From contig OY726569.1 in NCBI GenBank assembly GCA_963383645.1, positions 25,093,054-25,157,053 of the forward strand: a stretch of DNA of 64,000 nucleotides. The letters are read 5' to 3'. This document shows, piece by piece, positions 1 to 11,696 of the stretch (position 1 is its first letter; every line of letters begins with the position of its first letter). Below the pieces are notes generated by a model. It ran no database searches and was not told the origin of the DNA. It saw only the letters and a program-made list of their open reading frames with translations. Source of the stretch: Muscardinus avellanarius. Lineage: Eukaryota; Chordata; Mammalia; Rodentia; Gliridae. The position numbers were made by a program, and so were the translations under genes.

Positions 1-308
1 TGTGTTTTTTCCATGCCTTAAAAGAAAGCTTCCGGCTCTTCTCCATTTGATATAATGTTATGTTATAAATGAGATTTTCTGTGCTGAGGTTCTGCTATAT
101 ATCTTTATATTTGAAACTAAAATATGCATGTACTCACTTGAAGACTTAACCTTGTTAGTTCCAATCACCTGTGTGTATTCAGTGTTTAGCCCAGAACCTG
201 ACTTTCAATAGGTACATAATAAATGTTTGTTAATTGCATGAATTTTTCAAAAAGAATAAAGTGAGTCTAATTTAAAATTTAAATTTAAAAGAACCACACA
301 TGATATGG

Positions 309-352
<44 letters not shown>

Positions 353-2654
353 CTTTCTCTTTTTCTCTTCCTTCATTAACTGTCCTTCTGCCCCCAGGTA
401 GCTCAGTTCCTTAGAGGAAGGATATCTCCATAAAAAGAAATGCTTCCTGGCCTCCCTTAGATTTATCCTGGCTTCTCTGCCTCACTAGTCAATCCACTGG
501 GGAAAAGATGAACAGATATAAGTAGATTTGAATGCATGCACAGAAATACAGGTGCAGGGAAGGCAGTAGGTGCTTCCCAATAAACAGACTGCGGAACTAT
601 GGATCCTATCCAGGAGAGATTTGTAAACTCTTAATAACCATTGCCTTGGAAAACACATCTCACTTGTTCAGGTACCAAAAGATGCAAGTCTTTGAAGCCA
701 CAGGTAATATTCTGTGTCTATGAGTCAGCTTTCTGACTGTGTAAGTGAGAAGGTTCTTACAGCTGGAGTTTTACAGCTTCCTTTTGGAGCCAGAAGTGCC
801 ACCAGGTTTGTAAGGAAGTCCTTGGCTGTGTCAGAGCCCCACTGCTCTTGTGTATTCCTTGCTGTCAGAACCCCAGAGCAAGGGGCTCTTCTGTAAGTCC
901 CTTAAATCTTTCTTTGTTCTTTGCAGGAACAATGGTAGGCTATCCCAACACACTCCTAAAGAGTGCCTAGGTGATGTATTACCACTAGTGGGTGACTCAG
1001 AGATCCTAGGGTCCCCATTATACAATCCAGGGAAAATGGTGTTCTGATGTCTTTGGTGTTTTTGAGGGGCCGTTAAATTCCCTTCAGTTAGAATGTAGCT
1101 TGAGTCTGTAAAATCAGTGAAGTTTTGGCTGACAGATAATCTTTCAGCAGGAGCAATTAAAGCAGCTGTTATGTTTTCAGAATTGTTGGCAAGTGAACAG
1201 TAGCAAGTACAAGTCGGGAAGGAAGCAAGCTAGCTGATTTTTTTTTCCAGATTTGCCTGCAGATTAAGCTCAGAATAATAAAGACAAATCCCCTGTATTT
1301 CCATGGGCAAGTGACTTAAATTCTCCCAACTGGTTAGAGCTGTAGAGAAGTTCTGCCTCCTTTATCCTGTTAATACAGAATGGATTTCCCAGACTCTATT
1401 TTCCTCATCTCTACGACTGCCTGTTTGCAGTAGCTCTTGAAATTAACAGAGAGACAAAAGGGGTGAATTTAAATTTACCAGTTGAGCTGATAATAAATGT
1501 GTTTTGGAAGTGAGGCAACAGAAATAACATAATGAGATTTTGAATTGTCTGTTTAGTTAATTTCTCTCTTCCTCTGTCCCTGTACTCCATAGATAACTAA
1601 AATTTCACTTCAGAGCAAATAATGTCAGCCATGTCTTAGACATTATTAAGTTAAATAATTATAATTACCAAGGAGGGAGTCAATATTTAAGAGATCTGGT
1701 TCTAGGTCACATACCATGAATTGGAACTATATTTCTCTTCTTGGTGCTGAGAACTTTCTGGTCAATGAGCAGGGTAAGTTTAATTCATGTCCATGTTTCT
1801 GCCTACTGTCTTACAAAAGCCCCAGATATCTATTTTAATGCCAAGTAAAATTTATTATGCCACCTGCACTCTATATGTTTGTTTATATTATTCCTAACTT
1901 GAGTAAATATTTTTTGGGGTAAGTGGGGGCATCCCACAGAGTATATACAGATGGGCATACTACAAAACACACAGCCCAGGGAGCTGTCTATGCATGTGCC
2001 TGTACATATGAGAGGCATTCTTGGTTGTTTTAGTAAAGCAAAAGTTCTAGAAAGGGGGTTTTATTTTTCATGTTCACTATTGCACCCCAGAACTTAGCAC
2101 ACTGCTAGGAATATAATAAACAGTGTATAAACGTTTGTTAAGTGCTTGAATAAATGAAGTACTACTGTTTAAGTTCAGCCTCCAAACTTCTTTTTTTATT
2201 GTAAGCCTTATTAACTATATTTTCCAACCAAGAATGAAAGCCTGTGGTCTGGTAAATATAAGTATAGCTATAGAAATTATATTTGAAGTTAAAATCCTCC
2301 TAGAAATTTTGGTACCTGTGGTCATAGTAATTATAGTTCATTGAACTAAATCGCTTGGAGAAAAAGGTACATTTTTATAAAAATCATGTTTATTAGAGAA
2401 TTTTTTATTTTTTTTTAAACTATTATATACAAAAATATCTAAATCTATCTTGTCAATAAAACATTTATTATTCTGAATTAGCTCCAGATTTGGTCAAGTA
2501 CTAAGAAGTAGACCTCTTGCCCTCTGCAGATTGTATAAATGACATCATAATGGAATTTTGTGAGTATGTTAAGAGTAACACTAATAAGTAAATGTGGTCA
2601 ATTATCTTAGTTTTAAAGAGAATATATTGCTAAATTTAAAATATTAATGATAGA
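1..2654. other. Intergenic sequence, no gene seen
   Basis: AT-rich sequence with only short open frames that have no recognisable domain or codon bias. A (CA)n microsatellite lies near 311-349. No RNA gene or repeat family was recognised by eye in the rest. It is the upstream flank of the olfactory receptor cluster and could hold regulatory elements that cannot be called from sequence alone. Confidence 0.6.
311..349. repeat. (CA)n microsatellite
   Basis: Uninterrupted run of about 19 CA dinucleotides. Confidence 0.95.
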
Positions 2655-2861
2655 TTAGGCGTAGTGGCACATACTTGTAATTTCAGCATTTGGGAGGCTG
2701 AAACAGGAGGATCGCAGTTCACAGACAGCCTCAGTTACTTAGTGAGGCCTTCTGCAACTCAGTGAGACCTTGTTTCAAAATAAAGAGTAGAAAAATAGGG
2801 CTGGGGGAATAGCTCAGAGATAGAATGTCCCTGGGTTCCATCCTCAGTAGCCCCCCAAAAA
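2655..2861 (+). mobile_element. B1-dID-type SINE
   Basis: A 7SL/B1-like 5' half (GGCGTAGTGGCACA, then GGGAGGCTGAAACAGGAGG) is followed by an ID-like 3' half (AGCTCAGAGATAGAATG, CCTGGGTTC) and an A-rich tail. Direct repeats AAATATTAATGAT on both sides mark the insertion site. Confidence 0.85.
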
Positions 2862-3885
2862 TAAAATATTAATGATGGCTTACTCAGACAAATATCCTTA
2901 ACTTTTGTCAGGAAATTTTAGGACACAAATAAATTGGAACCAATAGCTTCAAGAAACTTGTTAGCAAAATATCCACAATTTTAGTGTGTCTCAACACTTG
3001 ATTCAACGAAGTAAAAAAAATATGTTTCTGGTTTCTGCACATTCTAAGGTGACCCTTATATTCATTATTTAATTTATATTAAATATAAGAGCAAAGTTAT
3101 AAAGGGACAAATTATAGAACTTGGGGCTTAATCTCAGAAGAATAAAATGAAGACACATAGATTTATATACTAGAAAGATGGACTTACCCAGCAGTAAGTT
3201 ATACCTCAGGAGCCAAGCTATAGTGTAGAACGACAGCTTGGGGCAGTGAGGGGGTGGGGAGAACTGTGGCCTACAAAAGAAATCATGCAGAGGGCAGGAT
3301 GACTGCCTTCAGTTATCCAAGACCCTCCACCACCACCATCATGCAAGAGGAGATTAGACTTATTTTGTGTAGCTTCAGTAATGGACCCATTGAGCTGGGG
3401 AGGACCATAAGCAATGTTTAGAAGTAATAAAAGAGACAAGTTTTGCTCAACATAAAATACTTGGAGACAACCGGAGCCTCTCAGGACAGGAAGGAACTGG
3501 ATGGTTTTCAGAATCCAGATGCCTCCTGGGAGATCTGGAGGGAACTGGATGAGTAGTTTCCAACTCTTTTACAGATTCCTAGGCATTGTCAGCACCTCCC
3601 CAAGAGCAGCACAAGCCCAGGGAGCTGAGGACAGAATAGAACCCCACAGTTCCATTCTTACTGCTTTTCATTGGACATCTAGATATGAAACTCTCAATAA
3701 AGAGGCATTTTTGGAAGCTGTGGTTATTTTCTTCACATTTATACTCATTTTGCTTCAAAGTAAAAGGATATGCCCAAAGTTTATATTTTTATATAGGATA
3801 TACAAAAGCCAATGATTTTTCCATTAGACATAAAACATCATGGAGACTGAGGGTTATAGGAACATTAGGAACTAATGGGCTTTAG

Positions 3886-4081
3886 CAGATATAGGGGTTC
3901 AAGCCTCTAATCCCAGTACTTGTGAGGCTGAGATAAGAGAACTGCAGGTTCAAGGCCAACCTCAGCATTCAGCAAGACCCTACAGCAACTTACAGACCCT
4001 GTTTCAAAATAAAAAATAAAAAGGTCTGGGGGTGTAGCTCAAAGGTAGAATGTCCCTGGGTTCAATCCCCAGTACCAAAAA
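3886..4081 (+). mobile_element. B1-dID-type SINE
   Basis: The 5' B1-like half is diverged. The ID-like half is clear (GTAGCTCAAAGGTAGAATG, CTGGGTTCAATCCCCAG). It ends about 190 bp before the open frame of the OR11H6-like gene. Confidence 0.8.
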
Positions 4082-4322
4082 CCAATTAATTTCTTAGTGA
4101 GGTTTGCTCCAAACCAATCTCCAGATAGGTCAGTGTAGTAGGATCCACTGACCTAGCACATATATTTAAGTGGAACACCTTAAATCTCTCAACATCAGTT
4201 TTCTCATCTGTAAAAGAGGAGTATAAAGTACAGCTCCCTACAATGCAAAAGGTTATGAGGAAGACCAATGAGATAGTATGAAAATGCTCAGTATGTTTTC
4301 CAGCGATGTTCGGGCAAAACCT

Positions 4323-5318
4323 ATGTTTTTCATTATTGTTCCTTTCTTGGTTGCTTCTGTTTTTCTAACAGCTTTGAGGTCCCAGAACAGAACAATGCAT
4401 TTTGTGACTGAGTTTGTCCTCCTGGGTTTCCGGGGCCAAAGGGAGATGCAGAGTTTCTTCTTCGCATTAATTTTGGTCCTCTATCTCCTGACCCTGCTGG
4501 GGAATGGAGCTATTGTCTGTGCAGTGAAGTGGGACAGGAGGCTCCACACACCCATGTATATCCTACTGGGAAACTTTGCCTTTTTAGAGATCTGGTATGT
4601 TTCTTCCACTGTCCCAAACATGTTGGTAAACATCCTCTCTGAGACTAAGACCATCTCCTTCTCAGGCTGCTTCCTCCAGTTCTATTTCTTTTTTTCCCTG
4701 GGGACAACAGAGTGTTTCTTCCTATCAGTCATGGCTTACGATCGGTACCTGGCCATCTGTCGGCCACTGCACTACCCCTCCATCATGACTGGGAAGCTCT
4801 GCGTGATCCTCGTCTGTGTGTGCTGGGTGAGTGGATTCCTCTGCTACCCGGTCCCCATCATCCTCATCTCACAGCTTCCCTTCTGTGGACCTAACATCAT
4901 TGACCACTTTGTGTGTGACCCAGGCCCGTTGTTGGCGCTGGCCTGTGTCCCTGCCCCTTCTACCGAGCTCCTCTGTTACACCTTCAACTCCATGATTATC
5001 TTTGGGCCCTTCCTCTCCATCTTGGGATCCTACACTCTGGTACTTAGAGCGGTGCTTCGTGTTCCCTCTGGTGCTGGTCGAACTAAAGCTTTCTCCACGT
5101 GCGGGTCACATCTCGTGGTGGTGTCCCTGTTCTACGGAACCCTCATGGTGATGTATGTGAGCCCGACCTCGGGGAACCCCGCAGGAATGCAGAAGATCGT
5201 CACTTTGGTTTACTCAGCGGTGACTCCACTCTTGAACCCCCTGATCTATAGTCTCCGGAACAAAGACATGAAGGCTGCACTAAAGAAAGTCCTGAGATTT
5301 ACAACGAACCAAAACTGA
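4323..5318 (+). CDS. OR11H6: Olfactory receptor, family 11 subfamily H member 6-like
   Basis: Seven-transmembrane class II odorant receptor, expected in the cilia membrane of olfactory sensory neurons and coupled to the Golf/cAMP pathway; the ligand is unknown. The frame is intact. From ATG 4323 it gives 331 residues, close to the remembered human OR11H6 form; from ATG 4395 it gives 307. In the short numbering the family signatures are GN in TM1 (36-37), HTPMY before TM2 (51-55), MAYDRYLAIC at the end of TM3 (113-122), KAFSTCGSHL in TM6 (231-240) and NPLIY in TM7 (281-285). Family-typical cysteines lie in the extracellular loops. An NRT glycosylation sequon sits just before Met 4395, so it is part of the receptor only if translation starts upstream. 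A good acceptor at 4371 argues for the short start or for a coding upstream exon. The frame stays open back to ATG 4278. Assignment rests on close resemblance and on gene order with its two neighbours. Confidence 0.9.
   Translation: MFFIIVPFLVASVFLTALRSQNRTMHFVTEFVLLGFRGQREMQSFFFALILVLYLLTLLGNGAIVCAVKWDRRLHTPMYILLGNFAFLEIWYVSSTVPNMLVNILSETKTISFSGCFLQFYFFFSLGTTECFFLSVMAYDRYLAICRPLHYPSIMTGKLCVILVCVCWVSGFLCYPVPIILISQLPFCGPNIIDHFVCDPGPLLALACVPAPSTELLCYTFNSMIIFGPFLSILGSYTLVLRAVLRVPSGAGRTKAFSTCGSHLVVVSLFYGTLMVMYVSPTSGNPAGMQKIVTLVYSAVTPLLNPLIYSLRNKDMKAALKKVLRFTTNQN
4371..4394 (+). promoter_or_regulatory. 3' splice acceptor and 5'UTR just before the OR11H6-like short start
   Basis: A long pyrimidine-rich stretch ends in TTTTTCTAACAG at 4371, 23 bases before the ATG at 4395. 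This is the usual place for the acceptor joining a non-coding 5' exon to an olfactory receptor coding exon. If it is used, the longer reading from ATG 4323 would be intronic. Confidence 0.55.
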
Positions 5319-5548
5319 GACCACCTCGAAAAGCAAACAGAATGCATTGCTTTCGTTTTTCTTTTTTAAGAGGTGGAGAGCTATTTTTTTATTGTACAGA
5401 TTAATGGGATTTACTGTGATGGTTTCATATAGACACACAATCTGAATTGATCATGCCCATCCACCTATCTACCTTCACTACTCAGCCTGTCCCAACCCAC
5501 ATTGTTCTCAGGCTCTAGTAATCTCTTTCCTGTTTTTAGGTCAACTTT

Positions 5549-5786
5549 TTCTTTTCTTTTCTTTTCTTTTCTTTTTTCTTTCTTTTTTTTTTTTTTTTTT
5601 TGTGTGTGTGGTACTGGGGATGGAACCCAGGGGTATTGTACCTCCAAGCTATACCTCCAGACCTATTTTTTATTCTTTATTTTGAAACAGGGCCTCACTA
5701 AGTAGCTGAGGCTGTCTGTGAACTGCAATCCTCCGGTCTCTGCCTCCCAAATGCTGGGATTACAAGCGTGCACCACCACACCTGGC
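5549..5786 (-). mobile_element. B1-dID-type SINE, antisense
   Basis: Poly-T/C start, then the reverse of the ID half (GTACTGGGGATGGAACCCAG) and of the B1 half (CTGGGATTACAAGCGTGCAC). Direct repeats TAGGTCAACTTTTTCTTT and TAGATCAACTTTTTCTTT flank it, so the insertion into the older L1 is clear. Confidence 0.9.
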
Positions 5787-5980
5787 ATAGATCAACTTTT
5801 TCTTTAATTGTCCTGGGGATCAAATTCAGGGATGCCTCAGGTTGATTGTTTATCTATTTTTCTTTTTCCACTTCCGTATATGAAAGATCGGGCTTATTTT
5901 GCTTAACATGATGGTCTCCAGACCCATTTATTTTGCTGTAAATGACAGCATTTTGTTCTTTTTGTAGATGAATAATGCTC

Positions 5981-5981
<1 letters not shown>

Positions 5982-6026
<45 letters not shown>
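5982..6026. repeat. (GT)n microsatellite
   Basis: About 22 GT units inside the antisense L1 fragment. Confidence 0.95.
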
Positions 6027-6027
<1 letters not shown>

Positions 6028-6262
6028 GAGTTCTCCATATTTGCTTTACTCATTCATCTGTTGATAGGAATCTAGGCTGATTCCATATCCTAGCTCTTGT
6101 GAATTGTGCCACAACAAACATGGGCATGCGGGTGTCTCTTTTGTCTACTGACTCCACTATTTTTGGATATACATCCAGGAGTGGAATGTCTGAATACATA
6201 CTAGTTCTATTTTTAGTTGCTTTAAGGATGCTCTGTACTGATTTCCATAGTGGCATATTAAT

Positions 6263-8434
6263 TTACAGTATGGATGAGTCACTTTTAGCCTTAGTTATTT
6301 ATAACAGTAGAGAATGGCTTCAGTCAGTATGCTCTGGCTCTTGCTTAGGTAGAAGGAGAGATATATTCACAGGTTTTCTAACTTTTCACTTAGAAGTTCA
6401 GCTCGTTGATGATACATGTTCAATAAAGCATTTTAAACATACATGGCCTCACTGAGTGATTATATGATGTTAATTATATGACAACAGTTAAAATATTCAT
6501 GTATATATATATACATATACATATATATATATGTATATGTGTTTATGTACGTATGATTTTTCCATGAGGTATATTTGCTGGTTTTAATCTTAGCTAGTGG
6601 AAGGAATCAACTGCATGTGTACCTGAAGCCTTTGAAATACTGCAATCTTTTCAATTCTGAAAACACCATTTAAGATAATGGGTCAGAAAACTCACAAAAA
6701 AAATAAAAACAGCAATGCATACCTTCCATAGTTTGAAGCTGTCTTTCACACCAGATTCAGGTGTGCTTCACACCGCTCTGTTCTCTAGCTCTGTCACAGA
6801 GGGATAGAGTAAGGAAGTAAGGACATTTTTTTTTCTGCCACTCAAAGCTCCATTCAGTCTTCTCCCCAGCTTACTGATCCACTGTATTATCCTTGTGCTT
6901 GGTGAAGATCAATCTTCCTCTTTTAACTGAAACACATTGACTCCCAACTGGAATCTTTACTCATAGAGCTTCCTTCCCAGACCAACATGACAACCCAGTA
7001 TCACCTGCCATATGGGACAGCAATGCCCTCCATCCACATGTATTTATTTGCACACTGCAGTTTTCCACTTCAACCAGAGAGCAACATGTGCCTCTCAAAA
7101 GGCTACAAGGCAAGGTCTCAGTCAGGAGAGTATTCAGAGAAAATTAGGCCAAGAACAAATTTCATTTTGCACCCCAAAACTGCTGTGATGAAACAGAAAG
7201 GTCATCAGATGAAAAACTGATCTACTTAAAATGAGAGTACGTCCTCTTAGTCCTGACCCTTGTTGGGATCAGGAGTGTGAGGCAGACAGCCCACTAGTGC
7301 CAGGAGCCCTAGAGCGCTTCTACCAAGGCATTCTGGGCAACAGTGTCAGAGGACACGGAGCACTCGAGAATAATATTTCTTTGAAGCTCAATATCTTAAA
7401 ATATTACTAATTGTACTAATTCATGGTATATAATCTAATCTATAGCATATAAAATTATCTTTCTAAAATTGGCCCTTTAGAATGAAGAGGACTTTATGTA
7501 TCCCATGACACACAATTTCATCCCATGTTTGATAAATACTAAATTAAGGAGACCCTGGGATCCTCCCCCTCCCTTCTTCAAGTTAATGTAGCACATTATT
7601 TTTAATAATCTCAATAGACCAATTTAAGAAAAATATTAATGAAGTCCCAGGCAAGAAGCAAGAATTTCCCTAGGGACAACACAGAAAGTTTTAAGCTCAA
7701 TTGAAGAGAGAACTGAGAATTCTCAACAGTGTCTAATGTGAGGCAGATGTTGGAACCAATATATAGTATACACAGTGAGAAGTAGGGCACTAGAATCTTA
7801 GGGTGTAAGAAAAGTGAAATTGGTCATGCTTGAAGCTTTCACACAGGATCTTCACATTAGAGCCAGTGAAGAAAATCTCAGGACCTCTGCAGGGACTCCC
7901 CCAGGACCATCTAGGAAGGCTTTGTGGTATTGGGGAACATCTTCTCTGGTGGGCACTGATGTTGTTACTCACAGTAACGCACCCACTCGTGTCTATATTT
8001 GTCCATTTGATGTGTTCCTGAGAATGAATGTCAAAGAACATCCATTTCTCTTTCAGCTCAAGAACCATGGAAACCACACACTCCACTTGCTGGTCTTCCT
8101 TTCTTCAGGTAGTGGCTGAGGCACCAGGAAATATATGACTTTTGCAGAGAATTTGAGCAAATGGTGTGAAAATAGTTCCATCCACTGAAAACTGAACCCA
8201 GTACAAAATTGGGATTTTTTGTCTCCTCTCTCATTCTCCTTTTTCTTTGTTCATCCTATTACTCATCTGCATGTTTAGGAGTGGTGCCATTAAAAGGAAG
8301 AAATGACAAAATTAGTATGTATGAGGATTAAGAGCCTAATGACATATATATTAGAAATGGCTTCTTACAATCACAGTGAAATTCTTTTGCCATTTTTCCC
8401 TTGGGACAACTAGTTTTTCTGCAAGAGTTTGTGT
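6263..8434. other. Intergenic sequence, no gene seen
   Basis: AT-rich. A short TATA/TACA-rich simple stretch lies near 6498-6545. Open frames up to about 118 codons have no domain, signal peptide or family resemblance and overlap frames on the other strand. No repeat family was recognised in most of this stretch. Confidence 0.55.
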
Positions 8435-8653
8435 GTTTGTTGTTTTTTATTTTTATTTTATTTTATTTTTTGTGTAGTACTGGGGGCTGAACTCAGGGGG
8501 GGGGGGTTCTACCCCTGAGATATACCCTCAATTTTATTTTATTTTTTGTTTGAAACAGGTTTCACTAAGTTACTGAGTGCCTTACTAAGTTGCAGAGGTT
8601 GGCCTTGAACCTGTGACCCTCCTGTCTCCCAAGTACTGGGATTACAGACATCA
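8435..8653 (-). mobile_element. B1-dID-type SINE, antisense
   Basis: T-rich tail, TAGTACTGGGGGCTGAACTC (reverse of the ID half, with a G10 tract at 8499-8508), then TTGAAACAGG and CTGGGATTACAGA of the reversed body and B1 half. Confidence 0.85.
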
Positions 8654-9192
8654 GTGAAAGTAGTCTGCAGCTTGAAAACATGAAGCTGTTCCTTCCGATG
8701 GTAAGTGGCTGCTTTCTCGGCTTGTTGAGAAAAGAGGTTTCTTGCTTGGGAAAATAGAAAATTTGTATAATGAGGAAATTTTCTTCCATGGTGCCTCACT
8801 AAAATGACCATCAATATAGAGTAGTGTAGGTTTTGATTAAAAATCCAAAAGTCACTGACCTCATCCTTCTGTTTCCTGCTCTTTGAGCTTCTTTTGTCCT
8901 CCAAACTACTACTTGCTTTAATATAAACAGCAACAGATGTATATTCCTGTGTCTATTGATCTTATTCAATATAATCTTAATAATTGAAGGGACTTCTTAT
9001 ATATATGTTTCCTGAGTACTATGATATATATTATATATAATCACTTCTATCAAAAAATATCTAAAGGCAAATCCTCTTCATCAAAGAAGTTAAAATATCT
9101 TGTTAAAATTAACTGCTGGATATTACAATATATTAAAGCAATCATTGTGCTCTTTTTCTAAATTGTATTTTATTCTTAAAATATCTCCTTCA

Positions 9193-9400
9193 AGCTGGGC
9201 GTGGTGGTGCACACTTGTAATTCCAGTACTTGGGAAGGTGAGACAGGAGGATGGCAGGTTTGAGGCCAACCTCAGGTACTCAGTGAGACATCTGCAACTA
9301 GTGAGATACGGTTTCAAAAGTAAAGAATAAAAAGTAGGTCGGGGGTTTAGCTCAGAGGCAGAATGCCACTAGGTTCAACCCACAGGGAAGAAAAAAAATT
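9193..9400 (+). mobile_element. B1-dID-type SINE
   Basis: GCTGGGCGTGGTGGTGCACA start, TTTAGCTCAGAGGCAGAATG in the ID half, A-rich tail. Confidence 0.85.
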
Positions 9401-9406
9401 CTCCGT

Positions 9407-9615
9407 CAGCCAGACTTAGTGAAGCACGCCTATAATCCCAGCACTTAGAAGACTAAGACAGGAAGATCACAGGTCTGAGGCCTCAGCAACTTGGTAAAAA
9501 CCTCAGCAATTTGGTGAGGACCTCAAAAACTTAATGAGATCCTATTTCAAAATAAAATAGGCCTGGTGGCAGATCATGGTAGCTCAAAGGTAGAATGTCC
9601 CTGGGTTCAATCCCC

Positions 9616-9620
<5 letters not shown>
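9407..9620 (+). mobile_element. B1-dID-type SINE, adjacent to the previous one
   Basis: B1-like start with a partly duplicated middle (GCAACTTGGTAAAAACC / GCAATTTGGTGAGGACC). ID-like end CTGGGTTCAATCCCCAGTAC runs directly into a CA repeat. Confidence 0.8.

Positions 9621-9666
<46 letters not shown>
9619..9666. repeat. (CA)n microsatellite grown from a SINE tail
   Basis: About 23 CA units start directly at the CCCAGTAC end of the SINE at 9407. Confidence 0.95.
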
Positions 9667-9668
<2 letters not shown>

Positions 9669-10420
9669 ATAAAGAGGAATGTGTGCATGTGTCCTCTTTG
9701 ATGATGGTGTTCTGAAGGAAACACATGCAAATTTTGAAATGTAGGTAAATTTTTTGAAACTCTTATACCTTATTTATTTTGGATATTGAGAACATTTTTA
9801 AACAAAATCTTCCAAATAATGGATTTTAAGGAAAAATTCTGGCAGTAACAATAAGAGCTTGAGAAGGTAGTCGCTGGTGAGTATAAATTTTCTTCTCTAA
9901 TGCATCTCATGTGTCACATTCATTTTTAATGAAATACCTCTTTTTAAGCATATGTGAATTATGATGAATCTCCATGTGAAAATAATGATCAGTAAATTAA
10001 TAACATTGACTTCTAATTGTTAAAAAAGGATTAATCAATTTATAAATAATTATAGTATAATATAAATATAATATAAGTAAGAAAAAGAGTTTATAAAAAT
10101 CTATCATTGGTATATTCTTGTTGATTTTCTTCTAGTATTACTTTTAAAATGGTTTCTGAATGGAAGTATCTCCAGAAAGAATCTTAAATAATAGCAGAGC
10201 ACAAATGATTCAAATTTGTCCTCTAAGTTTTGGATTCAAATCTATTGGAAATAACGGTGTACATGTCCTTTTATTTTGAAGAGAGTAACATTAAGTACTT
10301 GCTTTGTGTATGAGCATCTTTCACCAAAATGCAAATTAGGTATGAAACAAACCATTTCATCTAGTTTAAGATTTTTCCCTATATATTACCAGCACTAGAG
10401 ACCAAACCTAGAAAAATCTC
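9667..10420. other. Intergenic AT-rich sequence
   Basis: No gene or repeat family recognised. The stretch is strongly AT-rich. Confidence 0.5.
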
Positions 10421-10423
10421 AAT

Positions 10424-10475
10424 ATCTCTCCCTCTCCCTCTCCCTCTCCCCCTCCCCCTCCCCCCTTCTCTCTCT
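10424..10475. repeat. (CCCTCT)n-like pyrimidine repeat
   Basis: Tandem CTCTCC/CCTCCC units with a pure pyrimidine strand. Confidence 0.85.
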
Positions 10476-10479
10476 TTCT

Positions 10480-10550
10480 CCAGCACTGGAAATCAAGCCC
10501 AGGGCCTTGTGCATGCTAGGTAAGCACTTTACCACTGAGCTAAGGAAGAT
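10480..10550 (-). mobile_element. ID SINE (tRNA-Ala-derived), antisense
   Basis: On the - strand TAGCTCAGTGGTAAAGTGCT gives the A-box region, followed by CTAGCATGCAC and GGCCCTGGGCTTGATTTCC, the B-box-like ID signature. This is an ID element standing alone, without a B1 half. Confidence 0.8.
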
Positions 10551-10616
10551 GACATTTGACTGATTAACTATGAACACAGAAAACTCAAATAACCTAGAAT
10601 TTATTTTGCAAAAATT

Positions 10617-10813
10617 GAGGCCAAGTGTGGTGGCGCACACTTGGAATCCCAGCATTCGAGAGCCTGAGACCGGAGGACTGTGGTTCGCAGACAGCCTCAG
10701 CTACTTAGTGAGGCCCTCTGCAACTTAGTGAGACCTGGTTTCAAAATAAAAATTAAAAATAGGGCAGGAGGTGTAGCTCGGAGGTCAAATGCCCCTGGTT
10801 CCATCTCCAGACC

Positions 10814-10848
<35 letters not shown>

Positions 10849-10851
10849 AAA
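10617..10851 (+). mobile_element. B1-dID-type SINE with CA and A tail
   Basis: AAGTGTGGTGGCGCACACTT start, TGTAGCTCGGAGGTCAAATG in the ID half, then (CA)n and a run of about 25 A. Confidence 0.85.
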
Positions 10852-10857
10852 TTAGGC

Positions 10858-11070
10858 AAAGCTGGTCATGGTGGCGCACACTTCTAATCCAAGTATTTGG
10901 GGCTAAGACAGGAGGATCTCAGGTTTGTGGCTAGCCTGAGAGACTTAATGAGGCCCTCTGCAACTTAGTGAGACTCTGTTTCATAATAAAGAATAAAAAT
11001 AGAGGTGGGGGTGTAGCTCAGAGGTAGGATGCCCTGGGTTCAATCCCCATTTCCACAAAAAACAAGAAAA
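10858..11070 (+). mobile_element. B1-dID-type SINE
   Basis: GGTCATGGTGGCGCACACTT start, GTAGCTCAGAGGTAGGATG and CCTGGGTTCAATCCCCA in the ID half. Confidence 0.85.
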
Positions 11071-11149
11071 AGAGAAAAAAATTGGGACCAAAGGACATAT
11101 TCAGCATAGAGCATGATTTTTTCAAGGCTTGTTTTAGAATATAGTTGGG

Positions 11150-11345
11150 AGGCCAGGCATGGTGATGCACACTTGTAATCCCAGTACTTGGAGGCTGAGA
11201 CAGGAGGATTTCAGTTCACGGTCAGCCTCAGCTACTTAGTGAGGCCCTCTACAACTTAGTGAAACCCTGTTTCAAAATAAAGAATAAAAAATTGGGCTGG
11301 GGGTATATCTCAGAGGTAGAATGCCCCTAGGTTCAATCCCCAGCA

Positions 11346-11347
<2 letters not shown>
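11150..11347 (+). mobile_element. B1-dID-type SINE
   Basis: CCAGGCATGGTGATGCACAC start; ID half ends TTCAATCCCCAGCATC and runs into a CA repeat. Confidence 0.85.
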
Positions 11348-11391
<44 letters not shown>

Positions 11392-11396
11392 ACACA
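11346..11396. repeat. (CA)n microsatellite at a SINE tail
   Basis: About 24 CA units with one TA interruption, directly after the SINE end. Confidence 0.95.
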
Positions 11397-11399
11397 AGA

Positions 11400-11553
11400 A
11401 TATACTTGGGAGGCTGAGACAGGAAGATCGCAGGTTCAAGATCAACCTCAGCAACTTAGAAACTGAGGGAGACCCTGTTTGAAAACAAAACATAAAATAG
11501 GGCCTGGATGTAGCTTGGAGGCAGAATGCTGCTGAGTTCAATCCCAGTACAGG
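11400..11553 (+). mobile_element. 5'-truncated B1-dID-type SINE
   Basis: Begins within the B1 half at CTTGGGAGGCTGAGACAGG and continues to an ID-like end TTCAATCCCAGTAC. It is followed by a GGAA-rich stretch (about 11554-11592) just upstream of the OR11H7-like exon. Confidence 0.75.
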
Positions 11554-11696
11554 AAAGAAAAAAAGGAAGGGAAGGAAGGGAGGGAGGAAGGAATGATGAA
11601 AGAAGAAAAACGCCCAATAGTTGCCTGCATAAGTCAAACTCCCTGCCCCAAGAAAAGTTTTTCAATGCTTCAGCAGCCAAGTAAAATGCTATTTAT

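Larger units (their letters stand above)
5375..6262 (-). mobile_element. Old L1 3' fragment, antisense, split by a SINE
   Basis: Sequence typical of an L1 3' end and ORF2 C-terminus read on the - strand. The first part (5375-5548) has the pattern usual for reversed L1 3' ends; the second (about 5787-6262) encodes, on the - strand, a diverged ORF2 tail around LLDVYPKI and VAQFTRARIWNQPR. The SINE at 5549-5786 interrupts it. Confidence 0.65.

Noticed and set aside
3501..3815. 104-codon frame upstream of the OR11H6-like gene
   Set aside because: No domain, poor start context, and overlap with another frame; length is within chance for this base composition.
8539..8904. 121-codon - strand frame
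   Set aside because: A large part of it is SINE sequence; no protein family recognised.
10480..10550. tRNA gene
   Set aside because: It has A/B-box-like sequence but matches an ID SINE derived from tRNA-Ala; no cloverleaf acceptor stem was found. The same holds for 33866-33962 and 62484-62547.
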